NCBI GenBank assembly: GCA_030151135.1
Contig: JASLEQ010000681.1
Coordinates: 1-16,151 of the forward strand
DNA from: Candidatus Sulfotelmatobacter sp.
Lineage (GTDB): Bacteria; Acidobacteriota; Terriglobia; Terriglobales; SbA1
Direction: 5' to 3'
Length of the DNA: 16,151 nt
Shown here: piece after piece, positions 1 through 11,056 of the stretch
Layout of the letters: every line of letters begins with the position of its first letter
Position numbering within the stretch: the first letter of the stretch is position 1
Notes under the pieces: model-generated
Seen by the model: only the letters and a program-made list of their open reading frames with translations
Told to the model about the DNA's origin: nothing
The model's database searches: none
Position numbers and translations under genes: made by a program

Positions 1-659
1 GTCGCGAAGCCGGCCCGTGGCCGACGATTCATTGGCCGCAGGCTGACCATCCAGTGCCAAAGCAGATATCCGCCAACGGCTGCGAGCAGAATTCCACCAT
101 CCGGGCGCAAAAGAATTGCTCCGCCAATCGCGAATCCGGAACCCAGCCATTGCCGAACGGGTCGCGCCGTTTCGCCGATCCCAAGGGCAGTGACGGCTAA
201 ATTCAGTGCGAGGGCAGTGAAGAATATCTCCAGAGTCTCGGTAAGAGCTGCACCTGCATAGTTGGCAAGAAACGGACACAGCGCTGCCATCAGGAATGCC
301 GCCTGCGCGGCGCGCGGCGAGAATAGCCTGCGCGCCATGTCGGCGATCAAAAAGCAGGTCGCCAAGTCGAAGGCTACCTGGATGAGCAAAACCGCGCGAA
401 AGTTATCAACGCCAAAAATAGCGAAGACAGCGGCGAGAAAAGCTGGATAGCCCGGCAAGCGGGAGAGCGTCGGCATGATGACGCCTGAATTTGTGATCCC
501 GTAAACTCCGTGCTGCAGCCAATTTTTAGCAATATCGGCGTAGAGGCGCGAATCGTCGACTATCCCCGGAAATCGGAATACGAACAATAGACGCAGGGAT
601 AGCCCGGCCAAGGTCACCGCGATGAAGAATCCTGGTTTCTTCTTTATGAGTTCGCGCAC
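1..659 (-). CDS. Partial GT-C membrane glycosyltransferase (ArnT/PMT-like)
   Basis: The reverse strand is open from about 743 to the left edge; the 3' end lies outside the window. From GTG at 659 the protein starts MRELIKKKPGFFIAV. It then shows a first membrane helix, the luminal loop FPGIVDDSRLYADIAKNWLQ, the motif SRLPGYPAFLA, several further hydrophobic helices and an LRPDG motif. This pattern (Asp pair in the first loop, RxPGYP after it) is typical of polytopic GT-C enzymes of the PMT_2/ArnT/GT39 type, which move a sugar from a polyprenyl-phosphate carrier to an acceptor on the outer face of the membrane. The start is a choice: GGAAG at 664-668 lies 4 nt before GTG 659, while another in-frame GTG at 743 has no clear ribosome site. 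The gene is divergent from the GH18-CE4-GT2 gene, so both may serve envelope glycans. Donor and acceptor cannot be told from the sequence. Confidence 0.75.
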   Translation of the reverse strand, partial: MRELIKKKPGFFIAVTLAGLSLRLLFVFRFPGIVDDSRLYADIAKNWLQHGVYGITNSGVIMPTLSRLPGYPAFLAAVFAIFGVDNFRAVLLIQVAFDLATCFLIADMARRLFSPRAAQAAFLMAALCPFLANYAGAALTETLEIFFTALALNLAVTALGIGETARPVRQWLGSGFAIGGAILLRPDGGILLAAVGGYLLWHWMVSLRPMNRRPRAGFA

Positions 660-759
660 AAGTCTTCCGCTGCGAATGATATCGCGACGCGGCAATCCCG
701 CGTCCGGGAAAGTGCATCTTAAGCAAACAGAGCGATCACTCACCCTGGCTTCGCGGCGT

Positions 760-788
760 TTGACCCTGTGCCTTTCGCAGCTTACGAT
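760..788 (+). promoter_or_regulatory. Sigma-70-like promoter of the GH18-CE4-GT2 gene
   Basis: TTGACC (760-765), a 17-nt spacer and TACGAT (783-788) form a good match to the housekeeping promoter. The expected transcription start, about 795, leaves only about 9 nt before the ATG at 804, so the mRNA would be almost leaderless. This agrees with the lack of a clear Shine-Dalgarno sequence there. Confidence 0.5.
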
Positions 789-803
789 TGAACATCATCT
801 GGA

Positions 804-3800
804 ATGGCTGAACCTGTCTTCTACGATCCAAGGCGCGCCCGTTGGAAGCGCCTGCGGCGTCTTGTCGACGTCACCGCCGTCCTTGTGTCGGTGCTGATCG
901 TATTTTTTGTCTACACCGCTCTTCGCGACGAACCTCTTCCCGAACTTCTGTTTTTTCCGCAAAAGCGGGCTTTCAAAGCCCTGAAAGAGAGCGAAAGACA
1001 AAGAGCGAGGGAGCGCGCGAAAAAAGCCGTAGCCCACTCGCACCGGAAGTCCAAGCTGGCAGCCTCACAAGTCACTCTGAACCAGGAAGAAGGCATCCGC
1101 GCGGCGTTCTACGTGCCATGGGATGCTGCGAGTTTCTCGTCTCTCCGTTCCTTCGCGCGGCAAATCGACCTCCTGTATCCAGACTGGCTGCACGTCCTTA
1201 CCCCTGACGGCCGTCTCCAGGGTGTCGACGACCAGACCAATAAGTATTTCGACGTGATTCAGGGAAACACTGTCCGTTCCGTGGACGACCGCGTGATGCC
1301 CTTCCTGAAGAACGAAGACCCGGCGATGGAAGTGTTTCCGATGATCAACAATTCGGATGGTTCGAATTGGGTCGACATCTCGGAATTTCTGAACGACGCC
1401 AATGCACGGTCGCTCTTCCGTCAGCAGGTTGGTGAGTTTCTGTCGTCAGGGCGCTTTCATGGGGTGATGGTGGATTTCGAAGCGTTTCCCGCAAAAGGGC
1501 AGTCCGGTTACATCGCACTGCTTCGGGAGCTCTCGGGAGATCTTCACGCTCGCGGTATGAAGCTGTACACCTCGGTCCCACCGCACAATGACGAGTACGA
1601 CTATCCGGAGATTGCGGCGGCCGCGGATGGCGTCGTCCTCATGAACTACGACGAACACTATCCGGGGGGGGAGTCGGGCCCGGTGGCCTCGCAGGACTGG
1701 TTCGATCAGAATCTGACTTTTGCAACAAAGGTTATTCCCAAGAGCAAGATCATCTGCGCCATCGCCAATTATGGCTACGACTGGGTGCTCAAGCCCAAGA
1801 ACGGCAAGCTTCCTCCCGGAGAGCACGATGCTCCATCGAGCGCGCAAGATGCATGGCTGGCCGCTCGCGATTCAGAGCAGGACGTCAATTTCGATGACGA
1901 TGCGATGAATCCGCATTTCAGCTACCTGGACGAGCGTAATGTCCGGCATGACGTCTGGTTCCTCGATGCTGTGACCGCGCTGAACCACATGCGCCTGGCC
2001 CAGGAACTGGGCATTCAGACTTTCGCGCTGTGGAGGCTCGGCAGCGAGGACCGGTCGCTGTGGCGGGTGTGGGACGTCCCTGGAGACCCGAGCGCTCCCG
2101 ACAAACTGCGCGACGTACCTCCCGGCGCCGACGTTGACATGGAGGGACAGGGCGAGATCCTTCGTATTGAAGACCAGCCTGCCCACGGGACCCGCGACAT
2201 CAGCGTAGACGCAAACAGCAAGATGATCGACGACGAGGTCTTTCAAAACTTGCCCGAACCGTATCGCGTGGGCCGCTACGGATATAGCCCGAATAAAGTG
2301 GCAATCACCTTTGACGACGGTCCAGATCCCGAGTGGACACCGAAAATTCTGGACGTCCTCAAGCAAAAGCAGGCGAACGCTACATTCTTCCTGATCGGCA
2401 TTCAGACAGACAAGTTCTCCGGTATCGCAAAGCGAATTTATCGGGAAGGCAATCTCGTTGGCAATCACACCTTCACGCACCCTGACGTAAGCAATATTTC
2501 GTCCGGCTACATGAAGGTGGAACTTAATTTGACTGAGCGACTGTTCGCCAGCCTCATGGGGATTCGCACGACACTGATGCGGCCTCCCTACGCCATCGAT
2601 GAAGAGCCCGATACTGCCGACGAAGTGCGTCCTCTCGAAATCCCCCAGGAAATGGGATATATCACGATCGGCAACCGCATCGACCCTAACGATTGGAGCG
2701 ACAATCCCCGTCGTTCGGCGGAGCAGATCACCTCCTACGTGCTGTCGCACCTGCCTCCGTGCCGGGTTGAAGACTTACGATGCGGAAACATCATCCTGTT
2801 GCACGACGGGGGAGGCAATCGATCCGAAACCGTTCGCGCCCTGCCCATGATGATCGACGGCATTCGGGCCAAAGGGCGAGAGATCGTGCCCATTTTTGAA
2901 TTACTGGGCATGCAAAAGACCGATGTGATGGCGCCGTTGCCGCGGGGCGAGCGGTGGTCGGCATGGCTCGACCGCTTCGGATTCTTTGTCTTCGACGCCG
3001 GCATCGTCGCCATCACCTGGATTTTCCTGATTGGCGATCTTCTCATGACCGGCCGTCTCATCTTTATCGGTGCAGCCGCGACTTACGACCGGTTGCGCGA
3101 GAAAATTTTCGGCAAGCCCGCAGAGATCGCGTCGTACAAGCCGAACGTTGCGGTGCTGATTCCCGCATATAACGAAGAAAAAGTCATCGAACGCACGATC
3201 CGCTCCGTGCTCAATTCGACGTATCCCAATCTGCGCGTGATCGTCATCGACGACGGCTCCAAGGATCGGACCCTGGAAGTGGCCCGCAATGCATTCGCGG
3301 CGGAATCGGCCACCGGAAAGGTCCTGATCCTGGGAAAGAAGAATTCCGGAAAGGCGGAAGCGTTAAACTTTGGCATCCAGCATATCGGGGACGCCGAACT
3401 TTTCGTCGGAATCGATGCCGATACCATCATCGCGCCGGACGCAATTGCGCGGCTCGTTCCGCATTTCATCAATCCGAAGATGGGGGCCATTGCCGGCAAT
3501 GCCAAGGTCGGCAATCGCGTGAATCTATGGACGCGCTGGCAGGCCCTCGAATACATCACCAGCCAGAACTTCGAGCGCCGCGCCCTCGACGTGCTCGGAG
3601 CGGTGAGTGTGGTGCCGGGAGCGATTGGCGCATGGCGCGTCTCGGCCGTGCGCGAAGCTGGCGGCTACCATACCGACACTGTCGCGGAAGATGCGGACCT
3701 CACGATGGCGCTGCTGCGCCTGGGATACCGCGTCGAGTATGAAGACATGGCGCTGGCCTACACTGAGGCTCCCACGAACGCGAACGGCCTGATGCGCCAG

Positions 3801-4310
3801 CGTTTCAGATGGTCCTTCGGCATTCTGCAGGCAGTGTACAAACACCGAGGTGTCATGGCTCGCAAAGGCGCATTGGGATGGGTGGCGCTGCCGAATATAT
3901 GGATCTTCCAGATTTTTCTGCCGCTTGTCTCTCCTTTGATCGACATCATGTTCGCGGTTGGAACGATCTGGTATTTCATCCAGAAACATTTCCATCCGGA
4001 CTCGACGGACCCGGCAAGCTTCCACAAACTCGTGCTTTTCTTCTTCGCATTCCTGGTCATCGATTTCTTTGCGTCGGCCATTGCGTTTGCGTTGGAGCGG
4101 CGGCGACCGGATGACAAAGAAGATCCATGGCTGCTCAGCCAGGTATGGCTCCAGCGCTTCGCCTATCGGCAGCTATTTTCGATCGTGCTGTTCAAGACGC
4201 TGAAGCGCGCCTTTGAGGGGCGCAAGTTTGCATGGGACAAACTCGAACGTACCGCAGCAGTGAACTACATCCCAGCCGCAGAAGATCACGAAAAAGTGAA
4301 CGTGCCATGA
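804..4310 (+). CDS. GH18 - CE4 deacetylase - GT2 synthase fusion
   Basis: A 1168-residue protein with three enzyme domains. After an N-terminal helix (about 21-40) a GH18 domain of the SleL/YaaH type spans about 98-430, with the catalytic signature GVMVDFE (D224, E226), MNYDEH and WRLGSED. A CE4/NodB deacetylase follows (about 495-700) with all usual motifs: TFDDGP (D504, D505), HTFTH (H555, H559), RPPY (593-596), DPNDW and LLHD. A helix at about 723-748 leads to a GT2 domain (about 780-1005) with DDG (D816, D817), DAD (871-873), ED (962-963) and QRFRW (999-1003), then two or three further helices (about 1027-1053, 1074-1096). Implied topology: hydrolase and deacetylase in the periplasm, synthase in the cytoplasm. 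Known PNAG systems split these roles between PgaC (GT2) and PgaB (CE4 plus GH18-like, in the opposite order). I infer synthesis, export and trimming or deacetylation of an N-acetylhexosamine polymer. The start has no strong ribosome site, but the basic MAEPVFYDPRRARW stretch before the helix is plausible. Confidence 0.93.
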   Translation: MAEPVFYDPRRARWKRLRRLVDVTAVLVSVLIVFFVYTALRDEPLPELLFFPQKRAFKALKESERQRARERAKKAVAHSHRKSKLAASQVTLNQEEGIRAAFYVPWDAASFSSLRSFARQIDLLYPDWLHVLTPDGRLQGVDDQTNKYFDVIQGNTVRSVDDRVMPFLKNEDPAMEVFPMINNSDGSNWVDISEFLNDANARSLFRQQVGEFLSSGRFHGVMVDFEAFPAKGQSGYIALLRELSGDLHARGMKLYTSVPPHNDEYDYPEIAAAADGVVLMNYDEHYPGGESGPVASQDWFDQNLTFATKVIPKSKIICAIANYGYDWVLKPKNGKLPPGEHDAPSSAQDAWLAARDSEQDVNFDDDAMNPHFSYLDERNVRHDVWFLDAVTALNHMRLAQELGIQTFALWRLGSEDRSLWRVWDVPGDPSAPDKLRDVPPGADVDMEGQGEILRIEDQPAHGTRDISVDANSKMIDDEVFQNLPEPYRVGRYGYSPNKVAITFDDGPDPEWTPKILDVLKQKQANATFFLIGIQTDKFSGIAKRIYREGNLVGNHTFTHPDVSNISSGYMKVELNLTERLFASLMGIRTTLMRPPYAIDEEPDTADEVRPLEIPQEMGYITIGNRIDPNDWSDNPRRSAEQITSYVLSHLPPCRVEDLRCGNIILLHDGGGNRSETVRALPMMIDGIRAKGREIVPIFELLGMQKTDVMAPLPRGERWSAWLDRFGFFVFDAGIVAITWIFLIGDLLMTGRLIFIGAAATYDRLREKIFGKPAEIASYKPNVAVLIPAYNEEKVIERTIRSVLNSTYPNLRVIVIDDGSKDRTLEVARNAFAAESATGKVLILGKKNSGKAEALNFGIQHIGDAELFVGIDADTIIAPDAIARLVPHFINPKMGAIAGNAKVGNRVNLWTRWQALEYITSQNFERRALDVLGAVSVVPGAIGAWRVSAVREAGGYHTDTVAEDADLTMALLRLGYRVEYEDMALAYTEAPTNANGLMRQRFRWSFGILQAVYKHRGVMARKGALGWVALPNIWIFQIFLPLVSPLIDIMFAVGTIWYFIQKHFHPDSTDPASFHKLVLFFFAFLVIDFFASAIAFALERRRPDDKEDPWLLSQVWLQRFAYRQLFSIVLFKTLKRAFEGRKFAWDKLERTAAVNYIPAAEDHEKVNVP

Positions 4311-4368
4311 GATTGTTCAGCGCTGATGTTTCATGGGTCTGCCCCCAATCGATGTGAGACTCTCATTT

Positions 4369-4394
4369 CGCCTCGCGCCATAGCGGCGAAGGCG
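4369..4394. terminator. Weak hairpin between convergent genes
   Basis: CGCCT (4369-4373) can pair with AGGCG (4390-4394), with three more pairs after a bulge. It lies in the 95-nt gap between two convergent genes, where a bidirectional terminator would be expected. No T-run follows on either strand, so this is only a candidate. Confidence 0.2.
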
Positions 4395-4405
4395 TCGACA
4401 CCTGG

Positions 4406-5557
4406 TTACCGGAACAGCAGCGGCGCAAACTCTGCCAGATTTCTTCGCCAGACCATCCATGTATGCATCCCGGGTGTTTCGATATCGGTGTGATTAATGC
4501 CTTTCTGCTTGAGCCAGTCGCGGAGGTTGCGGTTCGCGGTAATCAGGCGGTCTTCGGTTCCGCAGGCTATCCATAAAACTTTTAGCTGTTGATTCACATT
4601 ACTGTCGAGTCCCTGAAAGTCACTATCGAATGGTTGCGGCAGCCCTCCCGCGCTGAATGCGCCGATCCATGCGAACTTCCCGACATTATTCAATCCGGTT
4701 GTCAGGGACTCCGAGCCGCCCATCGAGAGTCCCGCTATCGCGCGCGCTTTCCGATCTTTATCAATGCGATATTCAGCCTCAACCCTGGGCAGGACTTCAC
4801 TCAGCAACGCCTCGCGGAATTTCGTCATGTTTTCCTGGCGCACTTCCGGACGGTTCGCAAGGCCTCCCCATCCGGCGTGAACGATCTCCATCGTGCCGTA
4901 GCCAAGCGGCATAACAACGATCATCGGCTTAGCCTTGCCTTGTGCAATCAGGTTATCGAGGATGATGTTCGCGCGACCAACTGCGGTCCATCCGCTGGCG
5001 TCGTCACTGTAGCCGTGCAGCAGGTAGAGAACGGGATAGGTTTTCTTAGCGGTCGCATCATAACCCGGCGGGGTATAGACGTAGAAATCACGATCATCAT
5101 TAGCCACGACCGAACGGTAGAAGTGATGATGGATCTCGCCATGCGGCACGTCGTTCAGTTCCCAGGGAAGCGATGGGGGGCCCGGCACGTGCACCATATT
5201 CTCGGTGGATAGCAGGTTTGGCTTCAGCAGGGGATTGTATGGATCGATGGTTCGCTGTCCATCCACGTCGAATGCGTAGCCGTAATAGTCGGGCGGCAGC
5301 GGTGCAGTATTTACGGTCCACACGCCTTGATCGTCTTTTTGCATCGGCAGCGGGTCAGTGGTCCCTTCGATTCTTACCGAGACTGCCTGCGCGTTCGGAG
5401 CACGAAAGCGGAAGGTCACGCTGTTATCGGAGTGCACCTCGGGCGTAATAAGAGCCGGAACCGGCTGTGGAGGCGTATTTTGCACTGGCTTCGCTTGCTG
5501 GGCAATGGCGAGTCCGCAAGAAAGAATAGGAACAATCAGGAGAGAGAGAAACTTCAT
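4406..5557 (-). CDS. Secreted CE1-like esterase (alpha/beta hydrolase)
   Basis: A 383-residue protein with a signal peptide (about 1-19, MKFLSLLIVPILSCGLAIAQ). An N-terminal beta-sandwich of the E-set/CBM48-like type (about 40-110: TFRFRAPNAQAVSVRIEG, GVWTVNTAPLPPDYYGYAF) is followed by an esterase domain of the feruloyl/acetyl-xylan esterase (esterase D) type. Catalytic residues visible are S278 in GLSMGG, D336 in CGTEDR and H365 in GMHTW; the oxyanion-side motif is LLHGYSDD. This two-domain layout is common in polysaccharide-degradation esterases of soil bacteria, so an ester on a plant or microbial glycan is the likely substrate, but the exact one is not readable. The start is supported by GGAG (5565-5568) 7 nt upstream and by the signal peptide. 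The gene is convergent with the GH18-CE4-GT2 gene and lies 133 nt downstream of atpC on the same strand. It probably has its own promoter. Confidence 0.9.
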   Translation of the reverse strand: MKFLSLLIVPILSCGLAIAQQAKPVQNTPPQPVPALITPEVHSDNSVTFRFRAPNAQAVSVRIEGTTDPLPMQKDDQGVWTVNTAPLPPDYYGYAFDVDGQRTIDPYNPLLKPNLLSTENMVHVPGPPSLPWELNDVPHGEIHHHFYRSVVANDDRDFYVYTPPGYDATAKKTYPVLYLLHGYSDDASGWTAVGRANIILDNLIAQGKAKPMIVVMPLGYGTMEIVHAGWGGLANRPEVRQENMTKFREALLSEVLPRVEAEYRIDKDRKARAIAGLSMGGSESLTTGLNNVGKFAWIGAFSAGGLPQPFDSDFQGLDSNVNQQLKVLWIACGTEDRLITANRNLRDWLKQKGINHTDIETPGMHTWMVWRRNLAEFAPLLFR

Positions 5558-5584
5558 CGTAGCACTCCATTTCCGGACACCAGC

Positions 5585-5590
5585 ATTGTA
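5585..5590 (-). promoter_or_regulatory. Possible -10 box of the esterase gene
   Basis: On the minus strand TACAAT matches the -10 consensus in 5 of 6 bases and lies 27 nt upstream of the esterase ATG, giving a leader of about 20 nt that includes GGAG. No good -35 box is seen at 16-18 nt, so confidence is low. Confidence 0.3.
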
Positions 5591-5690
5591 AAGGCAGGAG
5601 GATAGACATGGAGAATGAGTCCGACCAGATTACTGGCTTCAGAAACGGCGCTTCGGAAGACGCAAACTTTTGGGAGGTGAGTGGGTGGAA

Positions 5691-6095
5691 CTATTTTTCG
5701 CTCGCCACTTCGATACGGGTCTCGGCGCGGTGCAAAGCGTCGAGAGCACGGTCTACATCAACGGAAGTATCTCCGCTGGTGAGGCGCTGTTCGGCGCGCT
5801 GTTTGGCTTTGCGGGCACGGTCGACATCGATCTCGGAAGGACGTTCAGCAGTCTCGGCGAGAATCGTCACTTTATTCGGCAGCACTTCGGCGAAGCCCCA
5901 AGCCACCGCAAGATGTTGCTGGGCAGAGTTCTCCCGGTACGTAATCTCGCCCACGGCGAGTTCGGTAATAAGCGGGGCATGGCCCGGAAGAATGCCCAAA
6001 TATCCGTTTTTACCGGGTATCTGAACTTCTTCCGCCGCCGTCTCAACCACCTTCTTTTCCGGCGTGACGATCTCGAGTTGGAAAGTATCTGCCAT
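5691..6095 (-). CDS. atpC: ATP synthase epsilon subunit
   Basis: 134 residues, the usual length for the F1 epsilon subunit. The N-terminal beta-sandwich (about 1-85) carries the family motifs LEIVTPEKKV, GYLGILPGHAPLIT and an ATVLP-like segment (FAEVLPNKVTILAETAE). The C-terminal part (about 88-130) is the two-helix arm that binds the central stalk and can inhibit ATP hydrolysis. It is the last gene of the atp cluster, separated from atpD by 83 nt, of which 72 nt are a heptad element. No canonical Shine-Dalgarno is seen; the 11 nt between the element and ATG read cggttggttga on the coding strand. The stop is followed by a 133-nt gap to the esterase gene with no evident intrinsic terminator. 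Confidence 0.96.
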   Translation of the reverse strand: MADTFQLEIVTPEKKVVETAAEEVQIPGKNGYLGILPGHAPLITELAVGEITYRENSAQQHLAVAWGFAEVLPNKVTILAETAERPSEIDVDRARKAKQRAEQRLTSGDTSVDVDRALDALHRAETRIEVASEK

Positions 6096-6106
6096 TCAAC
6101 CAACCG

Positions 6107-6178
6107 TCAGCTATCAGCGATCAGCGAACCAGCCTCAGTTTCGAAGCTGAGAGCTGATGACTGAGAGCTGAAAGCTTC
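6107..6178 (-). repeat. Heptad element 1 (atpD-atpC spacer)
   Basis: Five 7-bp units (6107-6141; TCAGCTA, TCAGCGA, TCAGCGA, a degenerate ACCAGCC, TCAGTTT), a 2-nt centre (6142-6143), then five inverted units (6144-6178; four fit NAGCTGA or its edge form AAGCTTC, one is TGACTGA). The whole is an imperfect 72-nt palindrome. It begins directly at the atpD stop (6179-6181) and ends 11 nt before the atpC ATG. The mRNA would form a long hairpin upstream of atpC. It has the same architecture as the elements in front of atpD and atpA. Confidence 0.85.
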
Positions 6179-7753
<1,575 letters not shown>

Positions 7754-7754
7754 T

Positions 7755-8834
7755 TCACATAGCCGCCGCGCCGCTCACGATCTCGATGATCTCTTTCGTG
7801 ATCTTCGCCTGACGGGCACGGTTCATTACCAGGGTCAGGGAGTCGATCATGTCCGTTGCGTTGCTGGTGGCTGAATCCATCGCCGTCATACGAGCCGCGT
7901 GCTCGGCGGCCACCGACTCCAGCAGCCCACGGAAAATCTGTATGCTGACGTACTTCGGAAGCAGCGCGCGAAACAACTCCTCTGGCGACTGCTCGTAAAT
8001 GTAGTCGACCTGCGACGTTCCGAACTGTGCTGCCGCATCATCGGCGCCTTCGGTCGTCCGCATTCCTACGCCGGCGCTAACGGCCGCTTCCTTGGCGCGC
8101 TTTTTCTCTTCTTCAGTCGGCTCTTCCACCAAACGAACTGCTTGCTCGCCGATCTGCTCGATCGGCAGGACCTGTTCCACAATCAGCCGCTGCGCAATGA
8201 CCGATTTGAACTCGTTGAACACCACGTACACCGAGTCCACCTCTTCGCGGCAATATCGCCGGATGACAGCCTCTGCCAGGGCCGAGGCCTGCGAGAACTC
8301 GACCTTGCCCAGAATCCCGACATGCTCGCCGACGATCTGAATCGTTCCCGCACGTTCGCCCGTCGTTGCCTCTGTTTCGAGGGATTCGGCAAGCTCCGCC
8401 AGATTTTGCGTCTGCACCTTCGCCGCCGGATATCGTCGCCGCAGGAAGTCGCGACCTTTGCGGCCCACCGCTTCAATGTCGATATTTTTTCCGGCTTTCG
8501 AAGCCAAAAACCGCGCCGCCGCCTTGATGATGTTGGCATTGAATGCGCCAGCAAGTCCCTTATCGCCCGTAACGACGATCAGCAGGATGTTCTTCTCTTC
8601 GCGCTGCGCCAGCAGAGGATGCTTCGGCTCCCCGGTCTCGGGATCGTAAATCTCGGCACGCGCAACCAGCGACTTCAACACATTCGTCAACATCTGCGCA
8701 TACGGCCGCGCTGCCAGCGCGCGATCTTGCGCCCGACGCAGTTTCGCAGCGGAAACCATCTTCATGGCCTTGGTGATCTGCCGCGTGTTGATCACGCTGC
8801 GAATGCGCCGTCGAATGTCGAGAATGTTGGGCAT
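7755..8834 (-). CDS. atpG: ATP synthase gamma subunit (central stalk)
   Basis: The N-terminus (MPNILDIRRRIRSVINTRQI, then TKAMKMVSAAKLRRAQ) and the C-terminus (ARMTAMDSATSNATDMI, then IVSGAAAM) are the two conserved gamma helices that form the rotor shaft. At 359 residues it is about 70 longer than the usual 285-295. The extra length lies in the Rossmann part: about 20 residues near 145-180, and a charged linker (about 235-275, EEPTEEEKKRAKEAA and following) before the conserved YIYEQSPEELF. This is near the place where chloroplast gamma carries its redox insert, but the only cysteine is C195, so thiol control of that type is not possible. The gene is 59 nt downstream of atpA without a heptad element. 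Only a weak GGGAT lies upstream. Confidence 0.97.
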   Translation of the reverse strand: MPNILDIRRRIRSVINTRQITKAMKMVSAAKLRRAQDRALAARPYAQMLTNVLKSLVARAEIYDPETGEPKHPLLAQREEKNILLIVVTGDKGLAGAFNANIIKAAARFLASKAGKNIDIEAVGRKGRDFLRRRYPAAKVQTQNLAELAESLETEATTGERAGTIQIVGEHVGILGKVEFSQASALAEAVIRRYCREEVDSVYVVFNEFKSVIAQRLIVEQVLPIEQIGEQAVRLVEEPTEEEKKRAKEAAVSAGVGMRTTEGADDAAAQFGTSQVDYIYEQSPEELFRALLPKYVSIQIFRGLLESVAAEHAARMTAMDSATSNATDMIDSLTLVMNRARQAKITKEIIEIVSGAAAM

Positions 8835-8893
8835 TGTTCGTTTCGGATCCCAAGTCTGGAAAACGTTCGCGACTCAGGACTCCGGCCTATCGA

Positions 8894-10429
<1,536 letters not shown>

Positions 10430-10534
10430 TCAACTCTTAGCCTTTGGCTTTTGGCTCTTAGCTTTGACGACTGCTCTCTGCGCTTACCGTTTTCGGTTCG
10501 AGCCAAGAGCCAAAAGCTAGGAGCTAATCGCTTC
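10430..10534 (-). repeat. Heptad element 3 (atpH end - atpA spacer)
   Basis: Five units at 10430-10464 (TCAACTC, TTAGCCT, TTGGCTT, TTGGCTC, TTAGCTT), a 35-nt centre (10465-10499), then five inverted units at 10500-10534 (GAGCCAA twice, AAGCTAG, GAGCTAA, TCGCTTC). It ends 3 nt before the atpA ATG. Unlike elements 1 and 2, its upstream end overlaps a gene: positions 10517-10534 are the last five codons and the TAG stop of atpH. Confidence 0.87.
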
Positions 10535-11053
10535 CTTGATCTTCTCCAACTGCCCTTTCACTGAACCGTCGTAAATCGTACTGCCGATCCGCACCACGGC
10601 TCCGCCCAGCAGTGATGCGTCCAGACCATACTTCGCCCGGACTTTCTTGCCGGTGGTCTTGGCGATCTGCGCTTCCAGCACCTGTTTCTCGTCTCCGCCC
10701 AATTCGCGGGCACTCGAAATCTGCGCCTCTGCAAATCCCATGCGGGCATCGAGTTCCTTTTTCAATTGCTCGACGATCCGCGGCAAGAACGCCAATCGAC
10801 GATGGTCCATCAGCACCGCGATCAGATTCCGGACGGGCCGTTCGATTCCATCGCGCTGCACGATCACGTCCAGCAGCTTGCGCTTCTGCTCCACCGGAAC
10901 CGCGGGATTCTCCCACACCCGCCGAAGCTCAGCGCTCTCGCTAAACAGCGTCGTAATCTGCTGCAATCCACCCATGGCTCGCGCAGCGTCGAGACGCGCG
11001 CTGAAAATTACATCCGCGAATGCGCGGGCATAGGTGCTGGCGACGGAAGCCAT
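10517..11053 (-). CDS. atpH: ATP synthase delta subunit (OSCP)
   Basis: 178 residues, the usual delta length. The N-terminal helical bundle begins MASVASTYARAFADVIF, and the C-terminal part has GGAVVRIGSTIYDGSVKGQLEKI, which is the family signature (GG-x-x-[IV]-x-[IV]-G-x-x-x-x-D-x-S). It sits on top of F1 and joins it to the b stator. The start lies 3 nt after the atpF stop, indicating translational coupling. The last residues (EAISS and stop) are encoded by the two outer heptads plus the start of the third of heptad element 3, so the native C-terminus has been replaced or extended by repeat sequence. Confidence 0.96.
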   Translation of the reverse strand: MASVASTYARAFADVIFSARLDAARAMGGLQQITTLFSESAELRRVWENPAVPVEQKRKLLDVIVQRDGIERPVRNLIAVLMDHRRLAFLPRIVEQLKKELDARMGFAEAQISSARELGGDEKQVLEAQIAKTTGKKVRAKYGLDASLLGGAVVRIGSTIYDGSVKGQLEKIKEAISS

Positions 11054-11056
11054 GGC

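Noticed and set aside
1872..2750. 292-codon minus-strand frame inside the fusion gene
   Set aside because: It is antisense to intact GH18 and CE4 motifs; no domain seen.
8871..8884. GACTCAG-GACTCCG, possible fourth heptad array in the atpA-atpG spacer
   Set aside because: Only two similar units without the RGCY core and without an inverted partner; too little to call.
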